Numbered from the stretch's first letter, positions 1-11,600 are shown. The stretch: DNA of 56,689 nucleotides from Arenibacter sp. P308M17 (GCF_003426735.1 NZ_QVON01000012.1:1-56689); one strand, 5' to 3'. Notes: generated from the letters alone by a model not told the origin. Made by a program: numbers and translations.

Positions 1-128
1 ATTATTTCTTTTTTCTAAAATTTAAAATAAATGTTGATAACCATAATTATTTAAGAAGAAGGAAACTTAAAATTGTAATCGAGGGACAATGGATTATAAT
101 TCGTAATTTTCCAAAAACTAAAGTGTTA

Positions 129-2318
129 ATGTCAAAGAATAATAAGAGAAACAAAAATCAAAGAAAAAACGAAATAACCAGAGGTATTTTTACGGTTTTG
201 GAAAAAGAGCCTGAAAAATCTTTTAATTATAAGCAAATTGCTGCTAAAATTGGAGTTGTAGAGGCAAATGATAGAAATACATTAATTAAAAGATTGGTAG
301 AGCTAAAAGAAAAGAAACGTATCTTGGAAGAAGGAAGGGGTTCTTACAAAGCCATGGCTTCCTCCAAGACTTACCATACGGGAACCGTTGATATTACAGG
401 AAGGGGAAATGCCTATATAATAGTTGAAGGTATTGATGACGATGTTTTTGTTCCTTTCAATAAATTAAAAAAGGCCTTTCATAGAGATGTTGTAGAGGTA
501 TATATTTTTCCTAGAAGAAAAGGAAAAAAATTGGAGGGGGAAATTACAAAAATCATTTCCAGGGATAAGACTTCTTTTGTGGGGATAGTAGATATGCAAA
601 AGGATTTTGCTTTTGTACGCCCTACGGATTACAGAATGTATACGGATATTTTTGTGGCAAAGAATAAATATTCCACTGCAGAGGACGGCGATAAGGTAAT
701 TGTGGAAATAAATGAATGGCCGGATAATGCGGATTCCCCTTTTGGAACCATTACCCAAGTATTGGGGAAACCTGGGGAACATAATACCGAAATACATTCC
801 ATTTTGGCCCAATATGGCTTACCATATGAATTTCCAGTGGAAGTGGATATGTTTGCCAATACCTTGGATACCAGTATAAAAGAGGAAGAAATTGCCAAAA
901 GAAGGGATCTTAGGGATACATTGACCTTTACTATAGATCCAAAGGATGCCAAGGATTTTGATGATGCCCTTTCCTTTAAGTTATTGGATAATGGCAATTA
1001 TGAGATTGGAATCCATATTGCAGATGTGTCCCATTATCTGATACCTGACACCATTTTGGATGATGAGGCTTATGAAAGGGCTACTTCTGTTTATTTGGTG
1101 GACAGGGTGGTACCTATGTTGCCGGAGGTATTATCCAACAATGCTTGTTCCCTTCGTCCCAATGAAGAGAAATATACGTTTTCTGCTATTTTTGAAATAG
1201 ATGGCAATGCTGTCATAAAGAATGAATGGTTTGGCCGTACCGTAATTAATTCCGATCAGAGATTTTCCTATGAGGAATCGCAGCATATTATAGAGACCGG
1301 AAAGGGATCAATTCCTATGGAAATATCCATAAGGGATGGTGCCTATACCGTGAATGATGAGGTTGTTGATGCTACCTTGACAATGGACCGGCTTGCGAAG
1401 ATCATGAGGGATAAACGTATGCAACAGGGAGCTATCTCTTTCGATAAAATTGAGGTACGTTTTAATCTCAACGAAAAAATGGAGCCTGAAGGGGTTTATT
1501 TTAAAGAGTCCAAGGATGCCAATAAACTTATTGAGGAGTTTATGTTGTTGGCCAATAGAAGGGTTGCACAATTTATTGGAAAGCAGAAACCGGTTAAAAC
1601 TTTTGTTTATAGGGTTCATGATGATCCGGATGAGGATAAATTAATGGCCCTTAATGGTATAATATCACGTTTTGGACATAAACTGGATTTTAAGGATAAA
1701 AAGTCTATTAGTAATTCCTTGAACCAGTTATTGGAAGATGTAAAAGGGAAAAAAGAACAGAACTTAGTGGATACCCTTGCAATTAGGAGTATGAGCAAGG
1801 CTATTTACACCGTAGACAATATTGGTCACTACGGTTTGGCCTTTGATTATTATACCCATTTTACCTCACCCATTAGAAGGTATCCGGATGTAATGGTACA
1901 TAGGTTGTTACAGCATTATTTGGATGAGGGGGAAACTCCAAAGGCAGAGCCCTATGAAATAAAATGTAAACATTCTTCCGATATGGAAAGTTTGGCGGCA
2001 AATGCAGAGCGCGATTCCATAAAATATATGCAGATAAAGTTTATGGAGAATCACCAAGATCAAGAGTTTATAGGTGTAATTTCCGGAGTAACGGAATGGG
2101 GACTATATGTAGAGATTATAGAGAACAAGTGTGAAGGTATGGTTAGGATTAGGGATATAAAGGATGATTATTATACCTTTGATGAAAAAGAGTATGCCAT
2201 AGTTGGTGAAAAAAGTAAGAAAACCTATCAATTGGGGGATGAAGTTGTTGTAATGGTTAAGAGTACAGATTTAATAAAGCGCCATTTGGATTTTTCCTTA
2301 ATAGGAAAAAACGACTAA
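129..2318 (+). CDS. rnr: Ribonuclease R (RNase II/RNB family 3'-5' exoribonuclease)
   Basis: Processive, cytoplasmic 3'-5' exoribonuclease that degrades structured RNA and takes part in rRNA/mRNA quality control. The protein (729 aa from this start, normal for RNase R) has a basic N-terminal tail, a winged-helix-like segment at about residues 15-70, two cold-shock/OB folds at about 75-215, and the RNB catalytic domain. The RNB domain carries the aspartate-rich active-site signature DPKDAKDFDDA near residue 270. A C-terminal S1 domain starts near residue 645 (GVISGVTEWGLYVE). In-frame GTG at 123 lies two codons upstream of the ATG at 129; I prefer the ATG, but the two cannot be separated from sequence alone. 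The gene stands alone: the 122 bases before it hold no other gene, and the next gene starts about 140 bases downstream. Confidence 0.97.
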   Translation: MSKNNKRNKNQRKNEITRGIFTVLEKEPEKSFNYKQIAAKIGVVEANDRNTLIKRLVELKEKKRILEEGRGSYKAMASSKTYHTGTVDITGRGNAYIIVEGIDDDVFVPFNKLKKAFHRDVVEVYIFPRRKGKKLEGEITKIISRDKTSFVGIVDMQKDFAFVRPTDYRMYTDIFVAKNKYSTAEDGDKVIVEINEWPDNADSPFGTITQVLGKPGEHNTEIHSILAQYGLPYEFPVEVDMFANTLDTSIKEEEIAKRRDLRDTLTFTIDPKDAKDFDDALSFKLLDNGNYEIGIHIADVSHYLIPDTILDDEAYERATSVYLVDRVVPMLPEVLSNNACSLRPNEEKYTFSAIFEIDGNAVIKNEWFGRTVINSDQRFSYEESQHIIETGKGSIPMEISIRDGAYTVNDEVVDATLTMDRLAKIMRDKRMQQGAISFDKIEVRFNLNEKMEPEGVYFKESKDANKLIEEFMLLANRRVAQFIGKQKPVKTFVYRVHDDPDEDKLMALNGIISRFGHKLDFKDKKSISNSLNQLLEDVKGKKEQNLVDTLAIRSMSKAIYTVDNIGHYGLAFDYYTHFTSPIRRYPDVMVHRLLQHYLDEGETPKAEPYEIKCKHSSDMESLAANAERDSIKYMQIKFMENHQDQEFIGVISGVTEWGLYVEIIENKCEGMVRIRDIKDDYYTFDEKEYAIVGEKSKKTYQLGDEVVVMVKSTDLIKRHLDFSLIGKND

Positions 2319-2389
2319 ATTTTTGTTTTGGAACGGAATTTGTTTAACTGAATAAGTTAAAAATGTTGCCAATGCATAAATATGTGTTA

Positions 2390-2402
2390 CGGAATTATTC
2401 CG
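2390..2402. other. 13-bp palindrome upstream of head-GIN gene
   Basis: The sequence CGGAATTATTCCG is a perfect inverted repeat about 55 bases upstream of the ATG at 2457. It could be an operator half-site pair or chance; it has no T-run and is not a terminator. Confidence 0.25.
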
Positions 2403-2456
2403 GAAAATATGTTTATTGGTCAATAATATTTGGTCAATAAAGTATACTCTAAGATA

Positions 2457-3140
2457 ATGGATCAAAAATTAATTGTAATATTTTTGTTACTGTTTAGTAA
2501 CCAATTACTTAGATCGCAAAACGATAAGGTAACCCATAATTTACAGCCGTTCAAGGAAGTTAAGGTTTTTGATGGGCTGTCCGTGAACCTTATAAAGTCC
2601 GATCTTAACAAGGCTGTGGTTACTGGTTCCAATACAGAAAATGTTGCTATTGTAAATACTGATGGTGTTTTGAAGATTAGAATGGAAGTAACTAAATTAT
2701 TCAGTGGTTATAGAACATTTGTGGATCTTCATTATACGGAAAAACTTTTTGTAATCGATACTAATGAGGATGCCAGGATCTCGTCCAAAGAAACATTAAG
2801 ACAGGACATTTTGGAGTTGAAAGCTCAGGAAGGAGGGGAGTTGATTATTAGTGCCCAAGTAGATCAAATGCTTATAAAAAGTGTTACCGGGGGTATTATT
2901 TCCGCTTCCGGTACTTCAAATATTCAAGATGTACAAATAAATACAGGGGGTATATATAAGGGTAAGGATTTTAAAACTAAGTTTAGTACCATTAATGTAA
3001 ATGCAGGTTCTAGGGCAGAGGTGTTTGCAACAGATTATGTAAAGGCGGTAGTGAAGGCCGGGGGAGAGGTTATGGTGTATGGCAATCCGTCCAAAATGGA
3101 AGAGAAAACGGTTTTTGGAGGGAAAATTACCAGAATGTAA
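2457..3140 (+). CDS. Head GIN domain-containing protein (DUF2807, putative auto-transporter adhesin)
   Basis: Exported protein of the head-GIN/DUF2807 family, which folds as a right-handed beta-helix; the molecular role is unknown. The residues LIVIFLLLFSNQLLRSQ right after the start form a signal peptide with likely cleavage before QND. The rest is the typical pattern of short beta-strands with repeated glycines (PFKEVKVFDGLSVNLIKS near the front, then VTGGIISASGT and VNTGGIYKG-like turns). A TTG at 2430 would give nine extra residues and displace the signal peptide, so I choose the ATG at 2457. The gene is followed after 13 bases by the LysE-type exporter and is probably cotranscribed with it. 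Confidence 0.85.
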   Translation: MDQKLIVIFLLLFSNQLLRSQNDKVTHNLQPFKEVKVFDGLSVNLIKSDLNKAVVTGSNTENVAIVNTDGVLKIRMEVTKLFSGYRTFVDLHYTEKLFVIDTNEDARISSKETLRQDILELKAQEGGELIISAQVDQMLIKSVTGGIISASGTSNIQDVQINTGGIYKGKDFKTKFSTINVNAGSRAEVFATDYVKAVVKAGGEVMVYGNPSKMEEKTVFGGKITRM

Positions 3141-3153
3141 GTAAGCAAATTTT

Positions 3154-3816
3154 ATGATCGAGGATATTCAGGCAGCTATTCCATTGGGCTTATTATTGAG
3201 CTTTATGATCGGGCCTGTTTTTTTTGTTCTTCTCGAAACCAGTGCCATTAAAGGGTTTAGAGCGGCACTTTGTTTTGATCTTGGTGTAATTGTTGCCGAT
3301 ATTATTTTTATTTCCCTAGCTTATTTCAGTAGTTTCCAGTTGTTGGAAAATTTGAGAAGTCATCCCGGTCTTTATGTTTTTGGAGGAACCATTTTATTGG
3401 TTTATGGCCTCACCAATGTCTTTAAAAAGGAGTCTCTTGAAACGGAGAATCAAATAAGGATTAGCAAAGGGGATTATTTTAGTCTGTGCATCAAGGGGTT
3501 CTTGCTGAATTTTATAAATATTGGTGTTTTGGTCTTTTGGCTGGGCATTATTATTGTTGTGGGACCTAGTCTGGATAATGATCCCAGTAGAATAATAATT
3601 TTCTTCTCCACCATGTTGGGAGCTTATTTTATTACGGATATCCTTAAAATATTATTGGCCAAACAATTGCGTAAAAAGTTGACCAAGAGAAGAATCCTTT
3701 TGGTTAAAAAGGGTATTGGGATAGTACTCGTTATTTGTGGTTTGGTGCTTATAATAAAAGGTTTTCTGCCAAAAGATCAATTGAATATAGAAAAGGGAAT
3801 AGAACTTATAAAGTAG
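3154..3816 (+). CDS. LysE/RhtB family amino-acid exporter
   Basis: Inner-membrane exporter of the LysE/RhtB superfamily (substrates in the family are amino acids and small metabolites; the substrate here is unknown). The 220 residues contain about six hydrophobic segments. The first has the family's N-terminal signature, with a GP in the first membrane segment (LLLSFMIGPVFFVLLETSAI). An internal loop rich in charged residues (KKESLETENQIRISKGD) separates helices 1-3 from 4-6, as in the family. The start ATG is 13 bases after the stop of the head-GIN gene, which suggests an operon. No clear terminator follows; the next 130 bases run into the tRNA terminator on the other strand. Confidence 0.88.
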   Translation: MIEDIQAAIPLGLLLSFMIGPVFFVLLETSAIKGFRAALCFDLGVIVADIIFISLAYFSSFQLLENLRSHPGLYVFGGTILLVYGLTNVFKKESLETENQIRISKGDYFSLCIKGFLLNFINIGVLVFWLGIIIVVGPSLDNDPSRIIIFFSTMLGAYFITDILKILLAKQLRKKLTKRRILLVKKGIGIVLVICGLVLIIKGFLPKDQLNIEKGIELIK

Positions 3817-3946
3817 GGAATTAGAAGTATTTAGAATCTGTAAATTAATAACTTAGGCAGTAAGCCGGGACATTTTTAGAAGGATAATTATGTTTAAGGC
3901 AAGACCTTATGTTCGCGACAGCGATGAGTTTGTTACCATACACGGC

Positions 3947-3980
3947 AAAAAAAAACCTTCATCCCTAGAATGAAGGTTTT
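3947..3980 (-). terminator. Rho-independent terminator of tRNA-Cys
   Basis: On the minus strand an 11-bp stem (AAAACCTTCAT / ATGAAGGTTTT) with a 7-base loop is followed by a run of Ts. It begins directly at the 3' end of the tRNA. Confidence 0.85.
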
Positions 3981-3982
3981 GG

Positions 3983-4053
3983 AGGCATCGAGCGGATTCG
4001 AACCGCTGTACAAGCTTTTGCAGAGCTCTGCCTAGCCACTCGGCCACAATGCC
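3983..4053 (-). tRNA. tRNA-Cys (anticodon GCA)
   Basis: The minus strand folds into a full cloverleaf. The acceptor stem is GGCATTG/CGATGCC, and the short D-stem is GCC/GGC. The anticodon arm is GAGCT-CTGCAAA-AGCTT with anticodon GCA, and the T-arm is AGCGG-TTCGAAT-CCGCT. The discriminator base is U73, the main identity base for cysteinyl-tRNA synthetase. The CCA end is encoded in the DNA (bases 3980-3982). The gene sits 52 bases downstream of folB on the same strand, has its own TAnnTTTG box (4065-4072) and ends in a strong terminator, so it can be a single-gene unit. Confidence 0.97.
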
Positions 4054-4064
4054 ATTTTGCAGTG

Positions 4065-4072
4065 CAAAGGTA
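4065..4072 (-). promoter_or_regulatory. Bacteroidota -7 box of tRNA-Cys
   Basis: TACCTTTG on the minus strand matches the Bacteroidota sigma-ABfr -7 consensus TAnnTTTG and ends 11 bases before the mature tRNA 5' end, so transcription would start almost at the tRNA itself. No clear TTG (-33) lies upstream. Confidence 0.55.
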
Positions 4073-4105
4073 ATACTTTTTTTATGTATCTAAAAAGTAA
4101 AAGCT

Positions 4106-4462
4106 TTATCTTTTGGATTTAAGTATTATGGTCACTTCTTGTACATCCCCACCAATAGGGGGGTTCATTTTAGAGACCGCCACTTTTGCTTTTTTTGCTA
4201 TGGGTATTTCGGCAAATATTCTATTTAGAATGCGTTGTGCCACATGTTCCAATAATTTGGAAGGAATGGCCATTTCTTCCTTAACAATATAATTTATATG
4301 CACATAATCAACCGTTTCCGAAAGTTTATCGGATTCCGAAGCCTTTTTTAAATCGGCATCCACTTCAATATTTACTTGGTAATCGCTTCCAATTATAGTT
4401 TCTTCCTTAAGACAACCATGATTGGCATATACTTTTATATTGCTTACCCTTATTTTTCCCAA
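4106..4462 (-). CDS. folB: Dihydroneopterin aldolase
   Basis: Cytoplasmic enzyme of folate biosynthesis that converts 7,8-dihydroneopterin to 6-hydroxymethyl-dihydropterin and glycolaldehyde. The 118 residues are the full family length. Visible signatures are KVYANHGCLKEETIIGSDYQV near the N terminus (the family's substrate-binding 'GxxxxE' segment), SETVDYVHINYIV, the LLEHVAQRI helix, and a C-terminal VSKMNPPIGGDVQEVTIIL strand, in which NPPIGG is common in Bacteroidota FolB. It lies upstream of tRNA-Cys on the same strand. A well-formed -33/-7 promoter lies 17 bases before its ATG. Confidence 0.95.
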   Translation of the reverse strand: MGKIRVSNIKVYANHGCLKEETIIGSDYQVNIEVDADLKKASESDKLSETVDYVHINYIVKEEMAIPSKLLEHVAQRILNRIFAEIPIAKKAKVAVSKMNPPIGGDVQEVTIILKSKR

Positions 4463-4479
4463 TACATTATTAATTTGTA

Positions 4480-4508
4480 CAAAATTATATCAATCTAAAC
4501 TTAACAAA
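4480..4508 (-). promoter_or_regulatory. Promoter of folB (-33 TTTG / -7 TAATTTTG)
   Basis: On the minus strand TTTG (4505-4508) is followed, 17 bases on, by TAATTTTG (4480-4487). This agrees with the Bacteroidota promoter pattern TTG-N17-23-TAnnTTTG, and the -7 box ends 17 bases before the folB ATG. Confidence 0.55.
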
Positions 4509-4643
4509 GAAATTTTTAATAGTTTTTTATAAATATGGAATACTAAAAATATTTTTGATATGTAGTTAAGAAGTTATAAGGTTATGTGTTGGTTTTTCAT
4601 TATTGGCTATTTGTCTCATTTCCAAATCATCAAATTGTTACAT

Positions 4644-5594
4644 TTAATAGGTACATCTACAATTACTTATGCCCTGGAAAAGGTCTACTCCAATGGTTAC
4701 CACATGGGTACCGGTACTATAGCCCAATATTTCGTTAAGAATAATTTGATAGGAATATCCGAAGTAAAAATTACTTTTTTTAAGTCCGGCTAATGGAGCA
4801 ATGTATAATGGCCGTCCTATTTGATCATTTAAAAAACGGTAGGTTAGACCTGCATAATAGTAATCCTCAAAATCATACCATCTAAATTTTAAGTTTAAAT
4901 CGGCTTCCGATCTGCCATCACTTTCAAATATTTTGTACAAAAGGGAGGGCTCTATTTCCATATTACTGCTTCTGGATTTTTTATATCTGTATCCAGTATA
5001 GGCATAAAAGTTTCTAAGTTTGTTGGGTTCATATATAGGATCAAAAATATATACGTCCTTGTTGATAACGTTGGAAGCGTTTACACTGAAATAAAAGGAA
5101 TTTTTACGGTACAAAAGACCTACATCAAAGTTATGGTTGGATGTGGATCTATCATTGGTTACCCCTGGATCAAAACCGGCATCTATAAATTCTTCTACAT
5201 CCAATCTGAATTGATTAAAATTATAGGAGATACCAAAGGATAAAAATTCGTCCTCGTAACGGTCCAAGGTTAAATGGTGGGCAAAGGAGATACGTGCACC
5301 CTGTTGTTTTGTATACCCGTTGGAGTCGTTGTACAGAAATAATCCTACTCCCGATTTTTCCCCTAACCTCATATCGGCCGCCAAGGATTGGGTTCTGGGT
5401 GCATCTTTAATTCCGACCCATTGGGCAAGTCCGTTCAACCTAATTTTTATATGGTCACCAATTCCCGCATATGTTGGGGAGAGAACAAAAGGATTGTCTG
5501 CCAAATATTGTGAAAGCTGGGGCGAATTAAGTTCTTGGGCAGGGGTGACCAAGGTACTTAAAAGCAACACAAAAGTTAAAAATTTAGTGCACAT
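4644..5594 (-). CDS. sprF: PorP/SprF family type IX secretion outer-membrane protein (SprF-like)
   Basis: Outer-membrane beta-barrel of the PorP/SprF family (316 aa, typical length). In F. johnsoniae SprF is needed to secrete and anchor the SprB adhesin encoded next to it. A signal peptide (KFLTFVLLLSTLVTPAQ) is followed by the family's N-terminal pattern, with SQYLADNPFVLSPTYAGIGD about 30 residues in. Barrel strands then alternate with turns such as GVGLFLYNDSNGYT and FLSFGISYNF. The last residues (ISNCRCTY) are not the usual PorP end and contain two cysteines. The gene starts 20 bases after the stop of the giant adhesin and is surely translated from the same message. Assignment as SprF rests on family plus position. 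Confidence 0.9.
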   Translation of the reverse strand: MCTKFLTFVLLLSTLVTPAQELNSPQLSQYLADNPFVLSPTYAGIGDHIKIRLNGLAQWVGIKDAPRTQSLAADMRLGEKSGVGLFLYNDSNGYTKQQGARISFAHHLTLDRYEDEFLSFGISYNFNQFRLDVEEFIDAGFDPGVTNDRSTSNHNFDVGLLYRKNSFYFSVNASNVINKDVYIFDPIYEPNKLRNFYAYTGYRYKKSRSSNMEIEPSLLYKIFESDGRSEADLNLKFRWYDFEDYYYAGLTYRFLNDQIGRPLYIAPLAGLKKSNFYFGYSYQIILNEILGYSTGTHVVTIGVDLFQGISNCRCTY

Positions 5595-5614
5595 TGTATT
5601 TTAGGTTAAGTTCT

Positions 5615-8600
5615 TTATCTGTATAATGTAAAATGCCCAACAAACTCCCTATCATCTTCTTCTCCCTTGAGTTTTATAATATACCAGTAATCGCCGGTCG
5701 GAAGTTCGGTATTGTGGTAGAGTCCATCCCACCCTTGGTCATTGAGACCCATTCTGTAAACCTCCCTACCATAACGGTCAAATATTATGGTTAGTATTTT
5801 TGGGAAGCCTTCTTGATTTTTAGGTTTCCAGAAATCGTTTTGTCCATCACCGTCAGGGGTAAAGAAATTGGGAATTTCTATATCAATGAACTCCATAAAG
5901 ATTTCGGCAATGGCCTCACATCCGTTCTGGTCCACAACCCTTACTTGGTGGGTTTTTGTTTCTGATATGTAATGGGTATTATCCGTACCATTGTCCTTGT
6001 CGTTAAAATAGAAGGTATACTCTTGTTGCCCGCCTGTGGCTACCGCTGTTATTTCGTTGATATTTCCGGGTACCAAACTAAGAACCAAGGGTTCAAAGTT
6101 ATCTATTTCAAAATCTATGGTAAGTACACAACCATTGGCATGGGCTATAGCAATATAATGGCTTCCCGGAGCAATATTGGTAAAGTTGGGTTCCAAGACC
6201 ATGTCATTTGGGTTGGTGGAGTCCAGAGCATACATTACATCCTGGGCAACCGTTGCATCGTCCAGCACCAGATCAATTGAATTGCTGGGGACGTTGCCCG
6301 TACATTCATAGATTGGGGTGGCCGTTGCATTTAGGTTTACGCCTGGGTCAATGGTTACCGCCATGTTGATCATACAATCCTGTGCATCCTTAACGAATAC
6401 GGCATACGTTCCTGCAGCGAGATTGGTAAACATGGTTCTGTCCAAAACAAAGTCGCTATCCGTAGTGGAATTTATACTGGTTCTATAGGGAGCGGTTCCA
6501 CCTGAAATGGTCAAGGAAATGGTCCCATCCGCACTATCCACGCATATTTCCGGTGTAGTGGTGGGTACTGCCGTCATAATTGCCGGTTCTATTATGGTAT
6601 ATCTCAATTGTTCAAAACATCCATTTATATCCTGAGCAATTACAGTATAGTTACCTGGTGCTAGATCTATAAAGGTATTTACGGTATCAAATTTGTCCAA
6701 GTCGGGTGAAATGGCATATTGATATCCACCCGAACCTCCGGTCAAGGATACAGTTATGCTACCATCATTGGCACCATTACAAGTAACGTCCGTAAAGGAA
6801 TCATCCACTACCAATGGGGTTGGTTCCGTTATTACGTTTTCGTTGGATACCACTATACAATCATCACTGGTAACCCTTACCCAATAACTCCCAACCGTAA
6901 GGTTGCTGAATTGACGGTTGGCTTGGGGACCTGCAATACTGTTCGTCAAGGCGACATCGGTAAACAATTCATATCGGTAATTGCCCAGACCACCATCTGC
7001 CTGTGCAATCAATATAGCAGTATTGTCCCCATTACAGTTAATTACAGCTGCAGAAGTATCCATAGTTACTGTTAAAGGAGCTATGGCATCTTCTTTAATT
7101 TCGTTGGAAAGTATGGAAGTACATCCAAAGGAATCCCTTACGTAGTAACGGTAGGCACCCGCTGTAACAGTGAAGGTGTGTGTATTTCCACCGCTCATTG
7201 GGAAATAATTATTTCCGTCCAAACTATATTGGTAGGGTCCGGTACCCCCGGTTGCGGTCAGTTCCAATTGGGCGTCCAGGGTACAACTGAGGGCACGGGT
7301 ACGGATCAGGCTACCTACCACATCATTGGGGTCGGAAATAGTAGCCTTTGGGGTTTCCAAGCCACAGTTCCCTTGATCGGTTATGGTGATACTATAGATC
7401 CCAGCAGACAAATTGCCAAAAGTATTGCCCAATTGGGGTGCCGAGGTTTCCATAATTACGGTGCCAGTGGGGTCGTACACGTTCAAACGGTATCTTATAG
7501 TACCCAATCCGCCCGAATTGATGGTTGCAAAAACCACCCCGTCATTATCCCCGTAACAACTAAGTTCCACATCTGGGGAAATACTGGCCTGGATGGGATC
7601 GGGCTCAATCAAGGTAATGGTATCCATAAACGAACATCCAAGGGCATCTACTACCGTTACGTTAAATGTTCCTGCCGATAGACCGTTGAACAAATAGGCG
7701 TATACCCCTGCTTGGGTAAACGTTTGTGTAGCCGAAGCAATGGTTATGGTATAAGGACCTTTTCCTCCTGATGGATCTACCAAAATACTGCCCTTGTCAT
7801 TATTACAGCTAACATTGGATTCTTCGGATATGGCAGCCGTAATAGGCGTTTCCGGCGACAAAATGGTTACTCGGGTAGATTCATCGGCACAGTAGGGATG
7901 ATCCGTTCCGGTGATAACAATATAGTAGCTGCCTCCGGACAGACCGGAGATTTCCAATGGGTTATCAGTTGCGGTATCGGTGTTGCCACTGAATCCAGGA
8001 CCGGCCAAAGCTGTACCATCTGCCCTGTATACCTGATAACTATAGGCACCGGTATACTGGTTTATGGCCACCTCAAAACTACCGCCATCGATCGTATCAT
8101 TTAGGCAGGTCTCATCGGTCAATTTAGTGGCTATCGCCTCTATCACCTTAGGTTCCTTAACCTCATGGGTAGTGCTAACACTACAGCCCGTACCCGTATT
8201 GGTTATGGTAATTACATAATTGCCAACGCCCAAACCGGTAAATGATCCTGTTGAATTGTTTGGTGCGGTATAGGCCGTATTGGGGCTAGTTATGGAAAAT
8301 TCTAAATTGGCAACAGCAGTAGGTGCCCCTAATGTTGTGGTTACGCTTACCGTAATATCTTCATCATTCCCATTACAGCTAACCCCATTATTGGCAATAG
8401 TCACTACAGGAGCACTTATCCCTGCAAAAGGAAGAATTGTGGCTGTTGCAGTATCGGAACAGCCCATATCATCATATACGGTAATGGTGTAATCGCCTCC
8501 TGCCAGATCCAGTTCAGTATAATCCGGATTGGACCCGTCCTGAACCGTAACACCGGTATCGTCGTTTACAAACACATAGCGTACATAATTTCCTGAACCA

Positions 8601-11600
8601 CCGTTTACCATACCGCTAAGGTTAATTGTAGCGTAATTGGTGGCATTGCCGGTAGTACAGTTAAATTCAGAAACCAAGGGCGTACCAACGGCCAAAGCGG
8701 CAATTGGTTGTGAAATAGTTTGGGTTGTTGTTGTAAAACACCCATTGTCTCCTGTTACCCTAATGGTATAACCAGCGCCCGTTGTATTGGCCAATCCTGT
8801 AAACACTGCAGAAGTATTGGTAAAGCTTGTCGGGTTTATGGTTACCGGAGTCCCATCCCTATCGATAATTTGGAAGGTATAGGGATCTATACCATTATCC
8901 AATACGCTAACGGATATGGTTCCATCATTCGCGCCAAAGCAAGTTACGTTGGTAACTGCCTCAATAGTCGGAGTTGGCGGTTGTATGGCAGCAGCCAAAG
9001 TGTGTTTAATGGTCTCTGAACAGTTGGTAGCATCATCGGTAATGGTAAAGGTATATTCGCCTACTTGTGTCAAGCCGGTAAATATTCCGTCCGTATTGGA
9101 AGGAAGTGCAGTAATTCCATCAGGGAAGATACCGGTATAGGTAAACGGACCCGTACCCCCTGTTTGGTTGATGGTAATCTGTCCTCCAGAATCCACTGTA
9201 CAGTCAATTAATTTGACCACAGTTGCTAAAGGCAGTATTTCCTCATAAAGATTAATCGTATTGGCGGTAATAGCATTACAACCCCATTGGTCGCTTATGG
9301 TTACCTGGTATTGTCCGGCCCCCAAATTTCCAAATATATCGGTAGTTTGTATTGGCCTTAGGTTTACATAGGCACTACCATTCCAGCGTTGCAGTTGGTA
9401 GCTGTAATTGCTGCCTTGCCCGCCAGTTTCATTAATTACTTCAATTTCCCCTTCAAAATTGGAGCAGTTTTGGTTGTTGACCTGTAGGTCGGCCGTTATT
9501 GGTGCAGGAATATCTAAAGTGATATCCGTTAATTGCAAAGGACAACCACTACTATCAATAATCCATATTTCATATGTACCCGCAACCAAGTTTTCAAACT
9601 TAGGTGTAGAGACATAATTAGTAGCATCATTTTCATCAGGAATAGCTGTAGTGCTTACATAGTACTTATAGCCTCCCCAGCCACCAACAACATTAATGAT
9701 TTCTATGATTCCATCATTGTCGGGCGCACAAGTAATTGGCGAAATGCTAGGTATTCCTGCACCTAATGGGTCTGTTGGTCCGGCAATACTGAACGCTTCC
9801 CTGTTCTCACAAGTGGGGATACCGTCTTGAGAGAAGGTAACGTAGTAGCTGCCTTCCACTAATCCTGTTGCGGTCAAGTCCGTTGAATCTCCTGTCTGTA
9901 CGGAATTATCGTCCCCGTAGTTCGTTGGGGTTCCGTTATCGTCAAAAATTTCCCAAGAATACGTACCTGTGTAAGTAGCATCGGTTACCGTAAAGGTCGC
10001 GGTTCCCGTTGCCGTTCCGTAGCAGATTACATTGGTAGTGGCGGCAATACCCACATTAAACGTATTGGGGTTGTCCACTCTATGGGAAATGCTGACCACA
10101 CATTGGGTATTTACATTTCTTACTTCAAAAATATGGATCCCTTCCCCTAGGTCCGGAAATACGTTGGAGGTGCCAAACGCATTGGGCAACAACCTAAATT
10201 CGTAATTTGCCAATCCGGCAGGAGTACTTGAATCCGTTAAGGAACCAAAGGCGTTAATGGTTATATCTTCTCCTGCATTGGTACAGGAGATCGCTTCAGT
10301 AATGTTAATTGTTGGGGTTAAGAGTTCATCAAAAGCATCAATATTTGCCGTTGCAGTACCCATACAGCCTTTGTCATCATAAACGGTAATGGTATAATTA
10401 CCTCCAACCCTATTGGTTTCTATATATTCATTGCTAGTACCATCTTGAACAACGGTTGACGTAGTCGTGTTTTCAAAAACGTAGCGCACATAGTTTCCAG
10501 AACCGCCATTAATACTGGTTGGGTCAACGGTTATGCTGGCATGGTTGTCGGTATTCGTTCCTGTTGTACAAGCAAATTGTACCACATCAAGTAACGGATC
10601 TATAGTTACTGCAATAACATTAGGTTCTGCAATAACAATATTGGTCAAGGTTGTTGTACAATCATTGGTTCCCGTTCCAGTTACGCTATAGGTATTGGGA
10701 GGAAGGTTTTCAAAAGTATTGGTCGTTACATTGAATGTACCGGCCGATGGTGTAATGGAATAGCTTAAAGGATTTATTCCATTGTCTGTTTGGGATAGGG
10801 TAATGGACCCGTCATCCGCACCGTTACAGCTTACGTTCAAATGGGTTTCGGTGAATACGGGCACTATGGCGGCAGGAACATTTACGGTAAAGGTTCTGCT
10901 GCAGTTTGGATCGGTATTGTTGTCATATATGGTAATGGTATAGGTGTCCGCAACACTAACATTGACCACTAAGGGATCTGAAGGTACATTGGCCCTACCA
11001 ACAATGGTAGTGGATGAGGAATCACTAATTTCATAATCATAACTGGTAGCAAAGCCTAAATTATCTCCCGATCCGGAAAGGACATCAATGGTTATTTGTG
11101 CATCCGGAGTTGCACTACAATCCAACAATTTGGTTAAACTTACATTTGCAGATAATACTGGATGTACGGTAACGGTATCTGTATCGGTACAACCATTACT
11201 GTCCATTATGGCTATATTATAAGTTCCTGGAAGCACATTGTTAAATTGGCCACCATTGTCTACATAGGTAGTACCACCATCATTGGAGTAAAGGATAGTT
11301 GCAGCCCCGCTGGTTGCAGTAACGTTAATAGCGTACGGAGCAGCGCAGTTGTCCACCGCAATGGAATCGATAATGGGGTTTGGGGTTAGCGTCATAGGAA
11401 CATCACCCAAATTAATGGAGCAACCGTACTGATCCTGTATAGTTACATTATAATTCCCTGCCGGCGAATTTACTGGAATTTCAATGGGATTATCAGTGGT
11501 ACCGGTAATGGCCGTAAATGGCGCGGGCCCTGTTACCGTATAGGTAAATGTCCCGCCCCCACCGCTAATATTATCAATTGAAATTATACCGGGAGCATTA

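Noticed and set aside
3855..3950. TAAGCCGGG near 3859, like the complement of the RNase P RNA 3' end
   Set aside because: Only nine bases fit and the space (about 130 bases) is too small for RnpB; no other conserved P-RNA block was found.
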